This document shows, piece by piece, positions 25,901 to 35,960 of a stretch of 64,000 nt of DNA. Source of the DNA: Haliclona indistincta (Eukaryota > Porifera > Demospongiae > Haplosclerida > Chalinidae). The position numbers and the translations under genes are program-made. Under the pieces are notes generated by a model. It saw only the letters and a list, made by a program, of their open reading frames with translations, did no database searches and had not been told where the DNA came from. Position 1 is the stretch's first letter, and the number at the start of each line of letters is the position of its first letter. Location: positions 2,889,809 through 2,953,808 of the forward strand of contig OZ024788.1 in NCBI GenBank assembly GCA_964017065.1. Reading direction: 5' to 3'.

Positions 25901-27675
25901 CTAAGAGTGGTTATTGTAATTATAATAATTATAATTTTATTAGAGTAATTAATGTGATTTCTCAAGTTTGCTAATTACAAAAAAAAATTATTACAGGCTA
26001 AAGGCAACCAAGTTGTTCTCCTACAAAGGAAAGTTAGCTGTGCAGCAAAATTGCTTGAGTCGTTGGCATATAGCAGTGACAATGTGGATGAGTTAAAAAG
26101 CTACTAGAAACAATGAATGATGTTGCCAATGACTTCAAGGGCTCTATCCCAAAATCGGAAGGGTTAATTCTGTTACCCTCACTATGCAGAGTGAGGCAAA
26201 TAAAGCTAAAGTACAAAAAATTAGCCAGGAAGGCAAAAAAGTATGGCGGTCTAGAACACATCAAAAAACAGCCTGGAAGAAGGAAGGAAGACCACAAGTA
26301 TCGTCACCGAGTTGGACAGAAAGCAGACAGACTGAGGAAGGTATAAAACTTTCTAAAATATTTGTGCAACCCTAAGACTTTGTGTGTGTCTTTGCCATGA
26401 AATAATTTGTCAGGCTGTTACTATAATGCCACATTTTCTCTATTATTGTCAGGAGAGTGCTAAAAACAAAACTACTACAACTACATGTCCAGATGAACCA
26501 AAAACACCAGGTTAACATTAATTAAAGTGGTAAAGAACTATACAATCATGAATACATTATACTACATGTAGGTCAGAAAAGGAAAAGGTGCAATAGGTGT
26601 GAAGCATGCAAAAATGCTGAGTGTGGTAAATGCCGGTATTGTGTTGACAAACCTAAATTTGGTGGTCCTAACAAACTGAAGAAAGGGTGTGTCAAAAGAC
26701 GCTGTACTCAACAACAGGTCAGAGGTCACTATGTTAACAATCATGTTGGTGACAACACTAATTTTAGGAAACAGCTGTGGAACCAGTACCTGAGATACTG
26801 GCTAGTCAAGATCGAAAGCTGAAGAAGATTATTGGGGATGGGAACTGTCTTTTTAGAGCTTTATCACAATTCATTCATGGATCAGAAGATTTTTATGCAG
26901 TTATGCGACAGCAGCTAGTGGATTTTGTGCATAAAAACAAGCAAGTTTTCGTCCCCTTTGTTCTATCAGGAACAATTGATACTCACATTCTCCACATGAA
27001 GCACGACAGAATTTGGGGGACACAGGTTGAGCTTCAAGCAGTAGCAACTCTCATCCAGAGGGACGTATTTGTTCTCACTGATTGCTTTGGAGGCACTACG
27101 AAAACCAGATGGATGAAGTACACACCGCTAGACCCCACTGAATTGGTATACCCCCCAGAGGAAGAGTATCCAAGATCACTAGACTCGATCAATCACTTAG
27201 AATTGTGCCATACGTACAAGCATTATGACTGTATTGTAAGCAAGTTAGATGGCAAACTGCCTTTAACAACACCAAAAATGGAATCCGCACAAACACATAT
27301 TCACACCATTGTTTTGTAGTCACATCACTTATCTAGCTGTCTCTTTTATGTTCAGTGATATTTAAAACTGCATACATATGGTTCACCCGACCTCTGCTCT
27401 CCGACGTTGTTTTCTGTACACAATACATAAGAACACTGATAGCAATATGCACAGTAGGCACACACCGTCAGTCCACGAGGCGCCCGCCCACATACAGGTA
27501 CACCATTAGTAGGGATCATTGGACCTGGACCGACACCAGAGGGAGCCTATATATCGTCATAACTGAGCCCACAGTTTCGCTCCCACACAGTACGTTGTCA
27601 TAATTGGGATAAATCCGGGTTAAACTACCTGCACGTGACTTCCGTACTTCAACTGTTGTGAATTTAGAGACACCC
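22947..27675. mobile_element. Apparently full-length Mutator-like (MULE) transposon
   Basis: Perfect 32-bp terminal inverted repeats lie at 22947-22978 (GGGTGTCTCTAAATTCACAA...) and 27644-27675, with a CACGTG just inside each end. They bracket one multi-exon gene (23049-27319) whose transposase domains are of the MULE type, so element and gene fit each other. No 9-bp target duplication could be recognised in the flanks (CCCGGAAT on the left, ATAGTGGAAT on the right), meaning either the termini are slightly misplaced or the duplication has decayed. At 4.7 kb it is of usual size for an autonomous MULE. Confidence 0.85.
23049..27319 (+). CDS. MULE transposase fused to SWIM, CXXC zinc finger and OTU protease
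   Basis: Exons 23049-23276, 23355-24719, 24944-25795, 25997-26340, 26453-26510, 26572-26717 and 26768-27319, about 1,180 residues. In order: a FLYWCH/WRKY-GCM1-like finger (YDCQYGCHYYKKK...GCHAHIKV), the DDE core (LLDATYK; FFMVDYSSAE; NNGIEAQN, with CDFHREQAW between), a SWIM finger (PHCSCEDWLRYNMPCKH), acidic FDTAIEKPPE repeats, a CXXC-type finger (CNRCEACKNAECGKCRYC, then KFGGPNK), and an OTU domain with Cys in IGDGNCLFRALS and His in HYDCIV. Expected roles: DDE cut-and-paste transposition in the nucleus, CpG-type DNA binding, and ubiquitin removal. Two one-base homopolymer shifts break the frame: C7 instead of C6 at about 25556-25562 and A5 instead of A6 near 26094-26098. Otherwise the catalytic residues look intact. 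The CXXC-OTU part could be a separate protein, but the splice phases join. Confidence 0.8.
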
Positions 27676-28147
27676 ATAGTGGAATCCCACCACACGGCGC
27701 AGATTACGGTTCTGTGAGCGGAGTTCTACTGAATAATTTTTACAACGCTCGCGTGTCCTTGCTCGTCGTTCGCGTCGTTTCTGTTTGCTGTTGCTATGGT
27801 CTAAATCAGTTAGACAGTGCATCCAATCGGATCTACGCGATGTAGAAGCCCTCGCGCCGTTACCATAGCGCCCTCGCTACGCTCGGACGCTATATAGCAA
27901 CGGCTCTCGGGCTTCTAAATCGCGTAGATCCTCGGATGCGCTGTCTAACTATTATTTATATTTATCATTTGCAGAAACTTCAGATAAGTCTGCTGAAAAT
28001 ATCTGTCAGATCATACAATTTGCAAGTACTGCACAAAGTTGATTTTCACAACACTTAACTTGTGCGCTTTATTAGTCTGTAGCAATCCGATTGGTCGACG
28101 CGTAATTTTGGCGCCAATCTAACCTGGAGGCGAGGCTATGTCTCTAT
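27676..28147. other. Spacer between two elements
   Basis: Flank between the MULE and the next element. It contains the 141-bp hairpin listed separately (27809-27949). A GC-richer block near 28080-28135 (GGTCGACGCG, GGCGCCAA) precedes the 9-bp target duplication at 28139. No coding sequence was recognised. Confidence 0.5.
27809..27949. mobile_element. Short hairpin MITE
   Basis: GTTAGACAGTGCATCC at the left and GGATGCGCTGTCTAAC at the right form inverted ends, continuing inward through GATCTACGCGAT and AGAAGCCC to near the centre. At 141 bp it is almost wholly palindromic and has no coding capacity. No target duplication is evident. Confidence 0.65.
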
Positions 28148-29014
28148 TAGTCTAGCCGCTAGCCCTCTTTTCGCTAATAATTAATGGGCGGGGTCACGGC
28201 AAGGCGAAAAGAGGGTCTAGCAAAACTCGCAAGTCAATGAGTTTCAACTGACCAATCAGATTTTTCGTGTATATAGTAGCCCCAAAATGTTAAGGAGAAG
28301 GCGTGTACACGTGGTTTTCATTGCCATGTCGGTGTGTCAACAGTTAGCCGCTGCTATTGAAAGGAAAGATTCAATCGTGAATGACTCGCTTACTAGTAGT
28401 CTGACGCTGTTCGGATACACCTCGGATACACCACTACACCTTGTCCTCTTTGCTAGTGGGGATATTCCAGTAGAGACTGCTGATGGCGATCGAAGACGCA
28501 CGGAGGTTGTTGGAGTTACCATACCCGGCTGAGAATGACTGTGAACAAGGCTCTGAGAACCACGGTGACTGAACTTTGTTAACAGCTGTCTTTTAAGCTC
28601 GTCAAACTGCTGTTTTAGGCTGTTGAGACGAAGAAGTGTGCTTCTACAGTGGTGACACACGCTGTTGGTACAGAGATCTTCCTCCAACAGACTATTAACA
28701 ACGTCTCCTAAATGTGTGCGCTGTCCAAGGCGGTCGTCTGACAAACGGTATGCTCTGCTAGGATCAACTAATTCTTCTTTGCATATTCCACACGCCATTA
28801 CACTTTGACAGCAGCAAACTCAGCGCGTGCAGGCTGTACTGTGGCTAGTGCAAAACCCGCGAGCCCCACCCGCCACTTGAGGTAAGTGGTCGTGAACACT
28901 CCTTCTCAACATCAAAGAAACTCGATTTCGTGCGAGTTTTGCTAGACCCTCTTTTCGCCTTGCCGTGACCCCGCCCATTAATTATTAGCGAAAAGAGGGC
29001 TAGCGGCTAGACTA
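28148..29014. mobile_element. Mutator-type non-autonomous element with 9-bp target duplication
   Basis: An 867-bp element beginning TAGTCTAGCCGCTAGCCCTC and ending in its reverse complement, with inverted repeats of about 85 bp. The perfect 9-bp direct repeat TGTCTCTAT flanks it at 28139-28147 and 29015-29023, the length typical of Mutator-like elements. It carries a minus-strand gene segment (28337-28798). A second element with the same TAGTCT terminus and 9-bp duplication lies at 51989-52774. The arrangement is like a Pack-MULE. Confidence 0.85.
28337..28798 (-). CDS. ZAD-like zinc-finger protein inside a MULE-type element
   Basis: A 153-residue open frame starting with a good ATG (MACGICKEELVDPSRAYRLS). 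Cysteine pairs CGIC and CHHC about 45 residues apart, followed by a helical stretch (LLRLNSLKQQFDELKRQL), resemble the ZAD dimerisation domain of zinc-finger transcription factors. The rest is a Ser/Thr-rich tail with a possible nuclear signal (PLAKRT) and no C2H2 fingers. It sits entirely within the 28148-29014 element, so it may be a captured host exon or the element's own small protein. Its 3' side could continue by splicing, but no next exon is visible inside the element. Confidence 0.5.
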   Translation of the reverse strand: MACGICKEELVDPSRAYRLSDDRLGQRTHLGDVVNSLLEEDLCTNSVCHHCRSTLLRLNSLKQQFDELKRQLLTKFSHRGSQSLVHSHSQPGMVTPTTSVRLRSPSAVSTGISPLAKRTRCSGVSEVYPNSVRLLVSESFTIESFLSIAAANC

Positions 29015-29351
29015 TGTCTCTATCGGCGCTAGCCCACGGTTACACAGCCAAGCGCAGACATATTCGTATCGGAGCGATAACGTATCGGACCAGATATACA
29101 CTCTGTATCGTAAACGATAGGCTACAGTTATGAAACGCGCCCGATAAACAGGTTGTATCGGAGACTTTCTACAGCCAGTGTTTGTGGTAGCTTTCATCGT
29201 GCTGATACAGCTCTGTACAGCTATCGGGTTGAATACATCATGATGATCAGGCATGTTACAGTAACTAGAGCTACTACCACGTGCTATAGAATATGGCAGA
29301 CACTGCATGCCAATTGGAGCGTGAGTGCAAGCAAGACTAGATCGACAGTAA

Positions 29352-30407
29352 CGAATATCAACTCTACTAGAACTGAAGTGGCGGATTCAAGAGCTCGAAG
29401 ATACTGTGAAGAGAGTAAACGCCGAAAAAGCATTCAGGAGAGATGGTAAGTATTATAGCTAGTTATTATACAATATTATGTGCTGAAATAGTTGCTGTAA
29501 CAAGACTAGTCTCCGAAAATATTTATATGGAGTAGCTATAAGTGGGGCATGTTTTGGTCCAAAATAAGCAAGGTTTCCATCATATATCCAGACCACAGAG
29601 AAGGTATCGAGTGATGTATAAAGTCGAGAGAATAGACACCTACTTCACCTAGAATGAGTGTTGTCAGGTTCAGCCGCCATAGTAACTATTTTATCTAAAC
29701 TAGCCTCTTTGTTACCCGTGCACAGTATGGGAAGGGTTATGCATTTGTGTCCGTCTGTATGTGTGTCATCAAAAAATATGCTTGTTTACGTCTCACCACT
29801 CGAAATTCGCCACAAAAACGCACTTTGCAGCTTCTTCACTAAATTTATAGCCCTATGAAGACGTTTTCTGTGCTGGCAATCCTTGCTCGAGCGGCTAATC
29901 CATGGCTTTCTAAAGCTACGTGCCCTTGTAAGAGCAATTTACGGTATTGTGGGTGTGTCACCCAACCTCCTATCTATCCATATCGACTTCCTGGCCTGCA
30001 CTCAGTCTCACGTGTACCGAACGTCAAAGCCATGGTTAAACTGCTCAGTTGATCATAAGCTATCAGTCTTTCTCAATCAACTGTTAGTCTGTTAGTGCAT
30101 GTATGGTAGCTATGATCCTATGATTGCTATCATCAATTTTTCTGGAGCTGTCTATGGACTAGCTGTTGCTGTATTGCTGGAGTAGTCGTGTACTAACTAT
30201 GCTCAGCGCAAGGATATGTGTTCATTCGAACTCTAGTTTCTTAAGCCTCTTTGTTTCTTAAGCCTTCATGCACTTTACTCCCAAATTTTTTTCAGCGAGG
30301 CATAATATTGATGAGATGAACAAGTTGAAGCAGAAACTGGGAGAAAGAAGGAGGGAGATTAACAATTTACAACTAAGGCTAAAACGACAAAATTATCTGA
30401 TTGCAAA
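29352..30407 (+). other. Coiled-coil-coding exons inside transposon copy 1
   Basis: The segment 29352-29445 reads STLLELKWRIQELEDTVK... and, across an intron with GTAAGT donor and TTTTTTCAG acceptor, joins in phase 1 to 30296-30407 (RHNIDEMNKLKQKLGERRR...). Together they give about 65 residues of heptad-like coiled coil. An in-frame TAA lies just upstream at 29349 and no start codon could be assigned; the nearby ATG at 29293 (MADTACQLERECKQD) is in another frame. Either an exon is missed or the gene is degenerate. The same exons are present in copy 2. Confidence 0.4.
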
Positions 30408-31845
30408 GTGAGTGATGCTACCTGTGCATGCAATCGTACGAGGCATGTGCACATAATAATGTTATATACTTAAAAATACCATAGGCACTTACCTACCAAA
30501 CAAACATATGCACACACACCCACACACATGCACAAGCACATACGCACATAGCCTATTGTGCCTACTCAGCAGGCAATGGAGCCTGATATTGGGACAGACA
30601 GTGATATAGTGACAGTGAAACAGAAGAGGAAGAATCTCTTGGTATGTAATCATCCTTCTCGTTATTAGTATTTTAGTTGTGATACAGATACGAATCTTGA
30701 TTTTATGTGCTCTAGAGATGAATTAGACTATTCACCATTTCCTTCATGAACGTTCTCTTTTTGTACATGCTCGTACATGGATTTCGGCCTATGGTACAAT
30801 TATCATAATGCTCCTATAATTTTATGATTCATGTATAGCTAAGTCTGTGTCTGTTGTCCATGCATGAAGTTCATGTGTTATTGCCACTTAGCGTTTGCTT
30901 GAATAGACAAGACACAAGCATGATTATTCTAATAACATAATTATTAATTTTTACTAGGAGATGCGAATATGCATGAATGCCTCACGCGGAGTTTATTAAG
31001 TAGTTATTATTGACCACCTAGAATTTTTTGGGTGGGGCTCGACAGCAGACGGTCGGCAGGTACAGATACAGCGAGCTAGCTTCCTGTTTTCGGCCTCGTG
31101 GACTCGTGTCAGACGACCTAAGAGTCAATGCCTGTTCCGTGCATTGTTAGTACTGATGATGGCATACCTTGCTTCTTTTGTGGCATTAGACTACATAATT
31201 ATTAACATTACTGAGAAAATGCACGACGCTCCAGTCCCCCGCACACTGTCGCGATTTTTGTACTTCAAACAATAATCTCATTTTTATTGTCCCTTTTCGC
31301 AAATCCGGTCACATTTGTTATTACCCTGGGCACGTAGGCGCCGGAGGGTTAAGTGTTTGGCTTCGTCCGTATGTATGTATGTATGTATGTATTTTGTGTG
31401 TGTACAAAAACGTGGCTGTTTACTGCCTTACTGCTCTAAGATTGTCATGGAATAGCTCTTGGTTGTTGAAAATTTACTCTTTGAAAGACACCTGCGAAGT
31501 CGAGAAAGTCTCCTGTCACGTGCTAAGGCCATGTATTCCTATTAGCAACATCGCCGATTAAAACATCATGAGACTGAGCGAACACGTTCAATTAAATGTG
31601 TGCTGGTAGGTGTTCTCTAATATAATAGTTCACACCGAAGTCACTAGGGGTATGTAGCATTCACATCAATTTCTGCACATTTGCATAGCGCACAGGGTAT
31701 GGGTTCCATTGAACTCTTGTTGTATTAGTTTTGCTACCAGTGTGCTAACAGTATTATAGTTCACATATGGGAATGAATTCTTTTTAAGTATGATACCCAC
31801 CATTTCAAAGGCTTTATTATTTAAGTCGGCGAGAAGACATGCTGG

Positions 31846-32640
31846 AGTGTTATCTTTACTCATCCGTTCTTTGTTTCTGTAGCGAGTCAGACATGCCAGA
31901 CACAAGTAAGTGTTATCTGTACTCATCCGTTCTTTGTTTCTGTAGCGAGTCAGACATGCCAGACACAAGCAAGTGTTATCTGTACTCATCCGTTCTATGT
32001 TTCTGTAGCGAGTCAGACATGCCAGACACAAGCAAGTGTTATCTGTACTCATCCGTTATTTTGTTTCTGTACCAAGTCAGACATGCTGGACACAAGTAAG
32101 TGTTATCTGTACTCATCCGTTATTTTGTTTCTGTAGCGAGTCAGACATGCCAGACACAAGTAAGTGTTATCTGTACTCATCCGTTCTTTGTTTCTGTAGC
32201 GAGTCAGACATGCCAGACACAAGTAAGTGTTATCTGTACTCATCCGTTCTATGTTTCTGTAGCGAGTCAGACATGCCAGACACAAGCAAGTGTTATCTGT
32301 ACTCATCCGTTATTTTGTTTCTGTACCAAGTCAGACATGCTGGACACAAGTAAGTGTTATCTGTACTCATCCGTTATTTTGTTTCTGTAGCGAGTCAGAC
32401 ATGCCAGACACAAGTAAGTGTTATCTGTACTCATCCGTTATTTTGTTTCTGTAGCGAGTCAGACATGCCAGACACAAGTAAGTGTTATCTGTACTCATCC
32501 GTTCTTTGTTTCTGTAGCGAGTCAGACATGCCAGACACAAGTGTTATCCGTTCTTTGTTTCTGTAGCAAGTCAGACATGCTAGGCACAAGTGTTATCTGT
32601 ACCCATCCGTTCTTTTGTTTCTGTAACAAGTAAGTGTTAT
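31846..32640 (+). repeat. 63-64-bp minisatellite with splice-like units
   Basis: About 12 tandem units. Each has TGTTTCTGTAG, then a 23-base block CGAGTCAGACATGCCAGACA (plus CAA), then GTAAGT and TGTTATCTGTACTCATCCG. Some units have lost the AG (CTGTACCAAG) or the GT (CAAGCAAG). The repetitive open frames on both strands are by-products of the array. Confidence 0.85.
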
Positions 32641-33372
32641 CTGATCTGTACTCATCTTGTTTCTGTAGTATTATTGTTCAAGTCAATTGGAAAGACACAC
32701 ATACTTGACTTAATTGAGCGCTCCATATTATTATCTCTCCTCATCTTGTTCTCTCATTCTGAGTCAGTTGAAAAAACACACTGGATGGAAGTGAGTGTTC
32801 TATATCTATCCTCATTTCATTTCTGTAGTAGAAGACTTGCTGGAAGCAAGCGAGTGTCTGTTTGTAGCTGAGAAGACTTTCATGTGGAGCTGAGATGAGT
32901 GCTTTTTATCTTGCTATAAAATTTTCTTCATGCAGTGCCAAGAAAGGACTTGTAGACAGCAAGGGCAACAGAAATCCTGTTTAGAAGAATCTCAGTGGTG
33001 TGTTATTGCCTAGCAAGTTCAAGATTGTCACATAGTGGAGATATGCAGCAAACAGACATTTTATTTTAGTATTTTGTATACACATTATGCTTTATCAAGT
33101 ATCAGGCTGAAGAAAGTACACGATACGTACGTGAAACTGGTCCGATACGGAGCGAACCTACATATACATAATAATAATGATACGCGCCGTACATTTTACG
33201 CATTCGATACACATCTAGATCTATATCTGTAACATGCCCGTTTCATTTCCGAAACTACGGCTCGAAACAGACCATTTGTTGAGAATCACGATACGGACTA
33301 TACTGAACGGATATGATAGGGGCGCCGGGCCTGTATTAGGAGCCGATACGGACTGTAGCGCTTGGCTGTGTA

Positions 33373-33990
33373 CTGGAGCAGCTGGAGCACACATTTTCAT
33401 GTGCATCGAGAGGTTATCACGCGTATGAGCATATTTGGAGCTGTCCTACAATCGGCGAGGAACTATCAGCGAAAATAGATCACAGTGAAAAGTATAAAGA
33501 CTCGATAGCTTTGGAAAGGCAGTCTGTGTGTGTGGGCCATCTTCCACGTGAAATTTCAAGTATTACTGCTGACGTGATCAGAAAGGGAGCACAAATAACT
33601 TGCAAAGTGGCAAAGGAACTCAGTCGTAGACGGCAAAATTCACATGAGGGCGATCGAGAAATTCCGATTGATGTCACAGTCCGTATGAATCGGAATCCGA
33701 ATAATGAGAAGAGACTTGAGGAGTATGCACAACACGTGAAGCTCAACTACGATGATCCCCGCCGTAGTCCATTGAAAAGTCTGACTAATTCCCGAGCTAA
33801 TTCCCTCGAAGAGACGTCAGCCATGATGGATAATGATGGTAAAATATTTTGTACATGCATTACTGAATTTTATCAGTATAAAGGACAATGCTCAGGAACT
33901 AATAGAACGTTTGCACGAGCCATGGCATCATGCATCACAAGCTTCCTTTCGGCCCATGAATGGGCAACACCCACTGCTCAATACAACTAG
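33373..33990 (+). CDS. HIRAN-like domain fragment next to a transposon end
   Basis: The frame is open from the right edge of transposon copy 1. It reads RGYHAYEHIWSCPTIGEELS, then VCVGHLPREISSITADVIRK and GAQITCKVAKELS, then REIPIDVTVRMN. The order of a GYH-x-WSP-type strand, a GHLPREIS motif and a G-x-I-x-C strand matches HIRAN-like domains that occur in transposon-linked invertebrate proteins; true HIRAN domains bind DNA ends in remodelling helicases. A likely donor follows at about 33838 (GATG/GTAAAA); without splicing the frame stops at 33990. No ATG lies upstream before the transposon edge, so the 5' part is missing or the exon was cut by the insertion. Confidence 0.45.
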   Translation: MEQLEHTFSCASRGYHAYEHIWSCPTIGEELSAKIDHSEKYKDSIALERQSVCVGHLPREISSITADVIRKGAQITCKVAKELSRRRQNSHEGDREIPIDVTVRMNRNPNNEKRLEEYAQHVKLNYDDPRRSPLKSLTNSRANSLEETSAMMDNDGKIFCTCITEFYQYKGQCSGTNRTFARAMASCITSFLSAHEWATPTAQYN

Positions 33991-34560
33991 AGTTCCAATG
34001 AACACATACCCGTGCGCTGAGCTAAATAACACGACTACAGCATTAATTTACTGCAACAGTGAACACTCACGTTACAGCTAATTTACTGCAACAGTGAACA
34101 CTCACGTTACAGCTAGTCCGTAGACAGCTCCAGAGCTACCGCCTATATGCACTAACAGGTGCTTGGCCTATCTCAAGAAAGACAGATACTGGGCTGGACT
34201 CTGCGTACGGTACACGTGAGACTGAGTGAGGACATCGATCTGGATAGGAGGTAGGGTGACACACCCACAATACCGTAAAGTGCTCTTACAAGCACACGTA
34301 GCTTTAGAAAGCCATGGATTAGCCGCTCGAGCAAGGCTTGCCAGCACAGAAAACGTCTTCATAGGACTATAAATTCAGTGAGGAAGCTGCAAAGTGCACT
34401 TTTGTGGCGAATTTCGAGCGGTGAGACGTAAACAAGCGTGTTTTTTGTCCACACACACACACACATATAGACGGACACAAACACATAACCCTGGCGCATA
34501 CTGCGCACGGGTAAATATTGTATGGCGTACTCCTGTAGTACACTTTGCGCTTGGTTTCAT
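33987..34560. repeat. Dispersed repeat, third partial copy
   Basis: It matches part of the two 4.3 kb elements (about 29730-30240 reversed, and 44640-45150 directly): blocks such as CCATGGATTAGCCGCTCGAG, GCCAGCACAGAAAACGTCTT and GTGGCGAATTTCGAG are shared, with lower identity than the two elements have to each other. So the 4.3 kb element absorbed an older repeat family. A 35-bp direct duplication (AACAGTGAACACTCACGTTA) lies at 34050-34115. Confidence 0.7.
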
Positions 34561-35385
34561 TGTCTTTAGCAAAGATGCTGATCACAGACCTGGCCATGCC
34601 AAACTACAATGTATTATTGTTGTACAACAATCGGTCAAGTGCACATAGCGTGCTGCGCGATGACGTAGGAATCGAATAAAATCATACGCCATAATTAATA
34701 CAATGGCTTAAGTAGTTTCCTTTATGTGGTTCATAAAGTAGCTACAATCTGTACTGAGCGCTGCACTTTGAACTCGACTTTGCTAGTATAGACTGTCAAA
34801 TGCTTGCAGCAGCTAGAATACGTGTACATTGGTTTGGCAAAATCTGACAATAACTTAGCTTATGGACCAAGATGCAACTTGTAACTTAGCTTAGGGAATG
34901 AAGTCGTGCATTCTGTATTGGGTAATAGTGGGCACAGCCATGGCCACAAACGTGTTTCCTGTGCATAAACATGACTGACAGGAAGCTTTGACTTTATGCC
35001 GCCACACCTCATGCAAACTGTCTATATACAATGTATAATGTACTGTATTATTGTTAGCTTTATGTTAGTGTATCCATGATTAGTGTTGGAGTACGGGTGC
35101 ACGTACTCTCACTATTCTGTATTATACAGCCTCACCCATACAGCTATCAGTTACCCTAGCTTGGCACTTGGGTGCCTGAGGTTTAAGTGCTTGACTTTCT
35201 TTGTATAAAATTAAGGATAATGGATCAAAACATGGCTGTTTACTATCTAAATTGCTCAAAATTCACCATAAAAATTAATAGCTTGGTTGTGAGTCTCAAT
35301 GATTTTTATTCTTCGATAGGTGCCTGCAAAGTTAGGAGAGTATCCTGGCCATAGCTTTCAAAATCATTTAGAATACAGTAGAATA
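34561..35385. other. Spacer with degenerate repeat
   Basis: No gene recognised. The segment near 35160-35370 (GGCACTTGGGTGCCTGAGG..., AAACATGGCTGTTTACTATC) resembles 31330-31530 inside transposon copy 1, so another old repeat family is represented here. Confidence 0.45.
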
Positions 35386-35762
35386 CAGTGAAACCCGGCT
35401 AATCCAGTCAGCCCTGATTTATATTGGACGTTTACACACTTACCGCTTACATCAAGTCTTACAATTACTTCAAGCTTTTGTGGCACAGCAAACTTATTTT
35501 TAAATTTTGCTTTGGTTGTCTGGTAGTAGTAACGCCATCGCTAAGCACACTGGTGATTTGAGCTTTTGTCCCAACAATCCGTTAATGAATGAGGTGTGGT
35601 TTCCTGTTTGGCTGCCACAAGGATTTATGTGATACTGACGGACGATGGTGAGTGGCTGCTGTTTTCATTAGACAGACAATGTACAGATGTCGATCCAGAA
35701 TCTAGCCTATAGTTGCAGTAGAGAGATGACGGCATTTGATCAAAGATGATCAGGTTTCACTG
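35386..35762. mobile_element. pogo/Tc1-like MITE
   Basis: The ends CAGTGAAACC (left) and GGTTTCACTG (right) are inverted and flanked by TA (35384-35385 and 35763-35764). The left end continues CGGCTAATCC, a terminus style common in pogo-like elements. It is 377 bp and has no coding sequence. Confidence 0.65.
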
Positions 35763-35960
35763 TATAGTAATAACTATAGGTGTGGCTATTTAATACAAGA
35801 TGTATGTGCATCTTAAAAGCACTGCAGCAGAATAAGGATTTTGACCTAGACTAGTGCGACCAAGGTCTCACTAGATACAGGTTGCAAGAGGATGAGTACC
35901 TGCAGCATGCCCTAAACGTTTGCGCTGGCATACAGCATTGCAGTCTTTGGTACAATAATA

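Larger units (their letters stand above)
29043..33370 (+). mobile_element. 4.3 kb transposon, copy 1
   Basis: Terminal inverted repeat CACAGCCAAGCGC with TA on both outer sides (29041-29042 and 33371-33372), consistent with a TA target duplication. Several CGTATCGG/CCGATACG octamers lie just inside each end and look like subterminal protein-binding sites. It is nearly identical to the inverted copy at 41539-45835 (4,328 against 4,297 bp; small insertions near 33165 and 33215 account for part of the difference). The middle is a 63-64-bp minisatellite. Coiled-coil-coding exons are present but no transposase was recognised, so it is probably non-autonomous. Confidence 0.85.

Noticed and set aside
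22945..27677. A 9-bp target duplication for the MULE
   Set aside because: GGAAT occurs near both flanks but not at matching positions, so no duplication is claimed.
31666..32871. Several open frames with repeated CYLYSSV or CLACLTRYRN units
   Set aside because: Translations of the 63-64-bp minisatellite in different frames, mirrored in copy 2.
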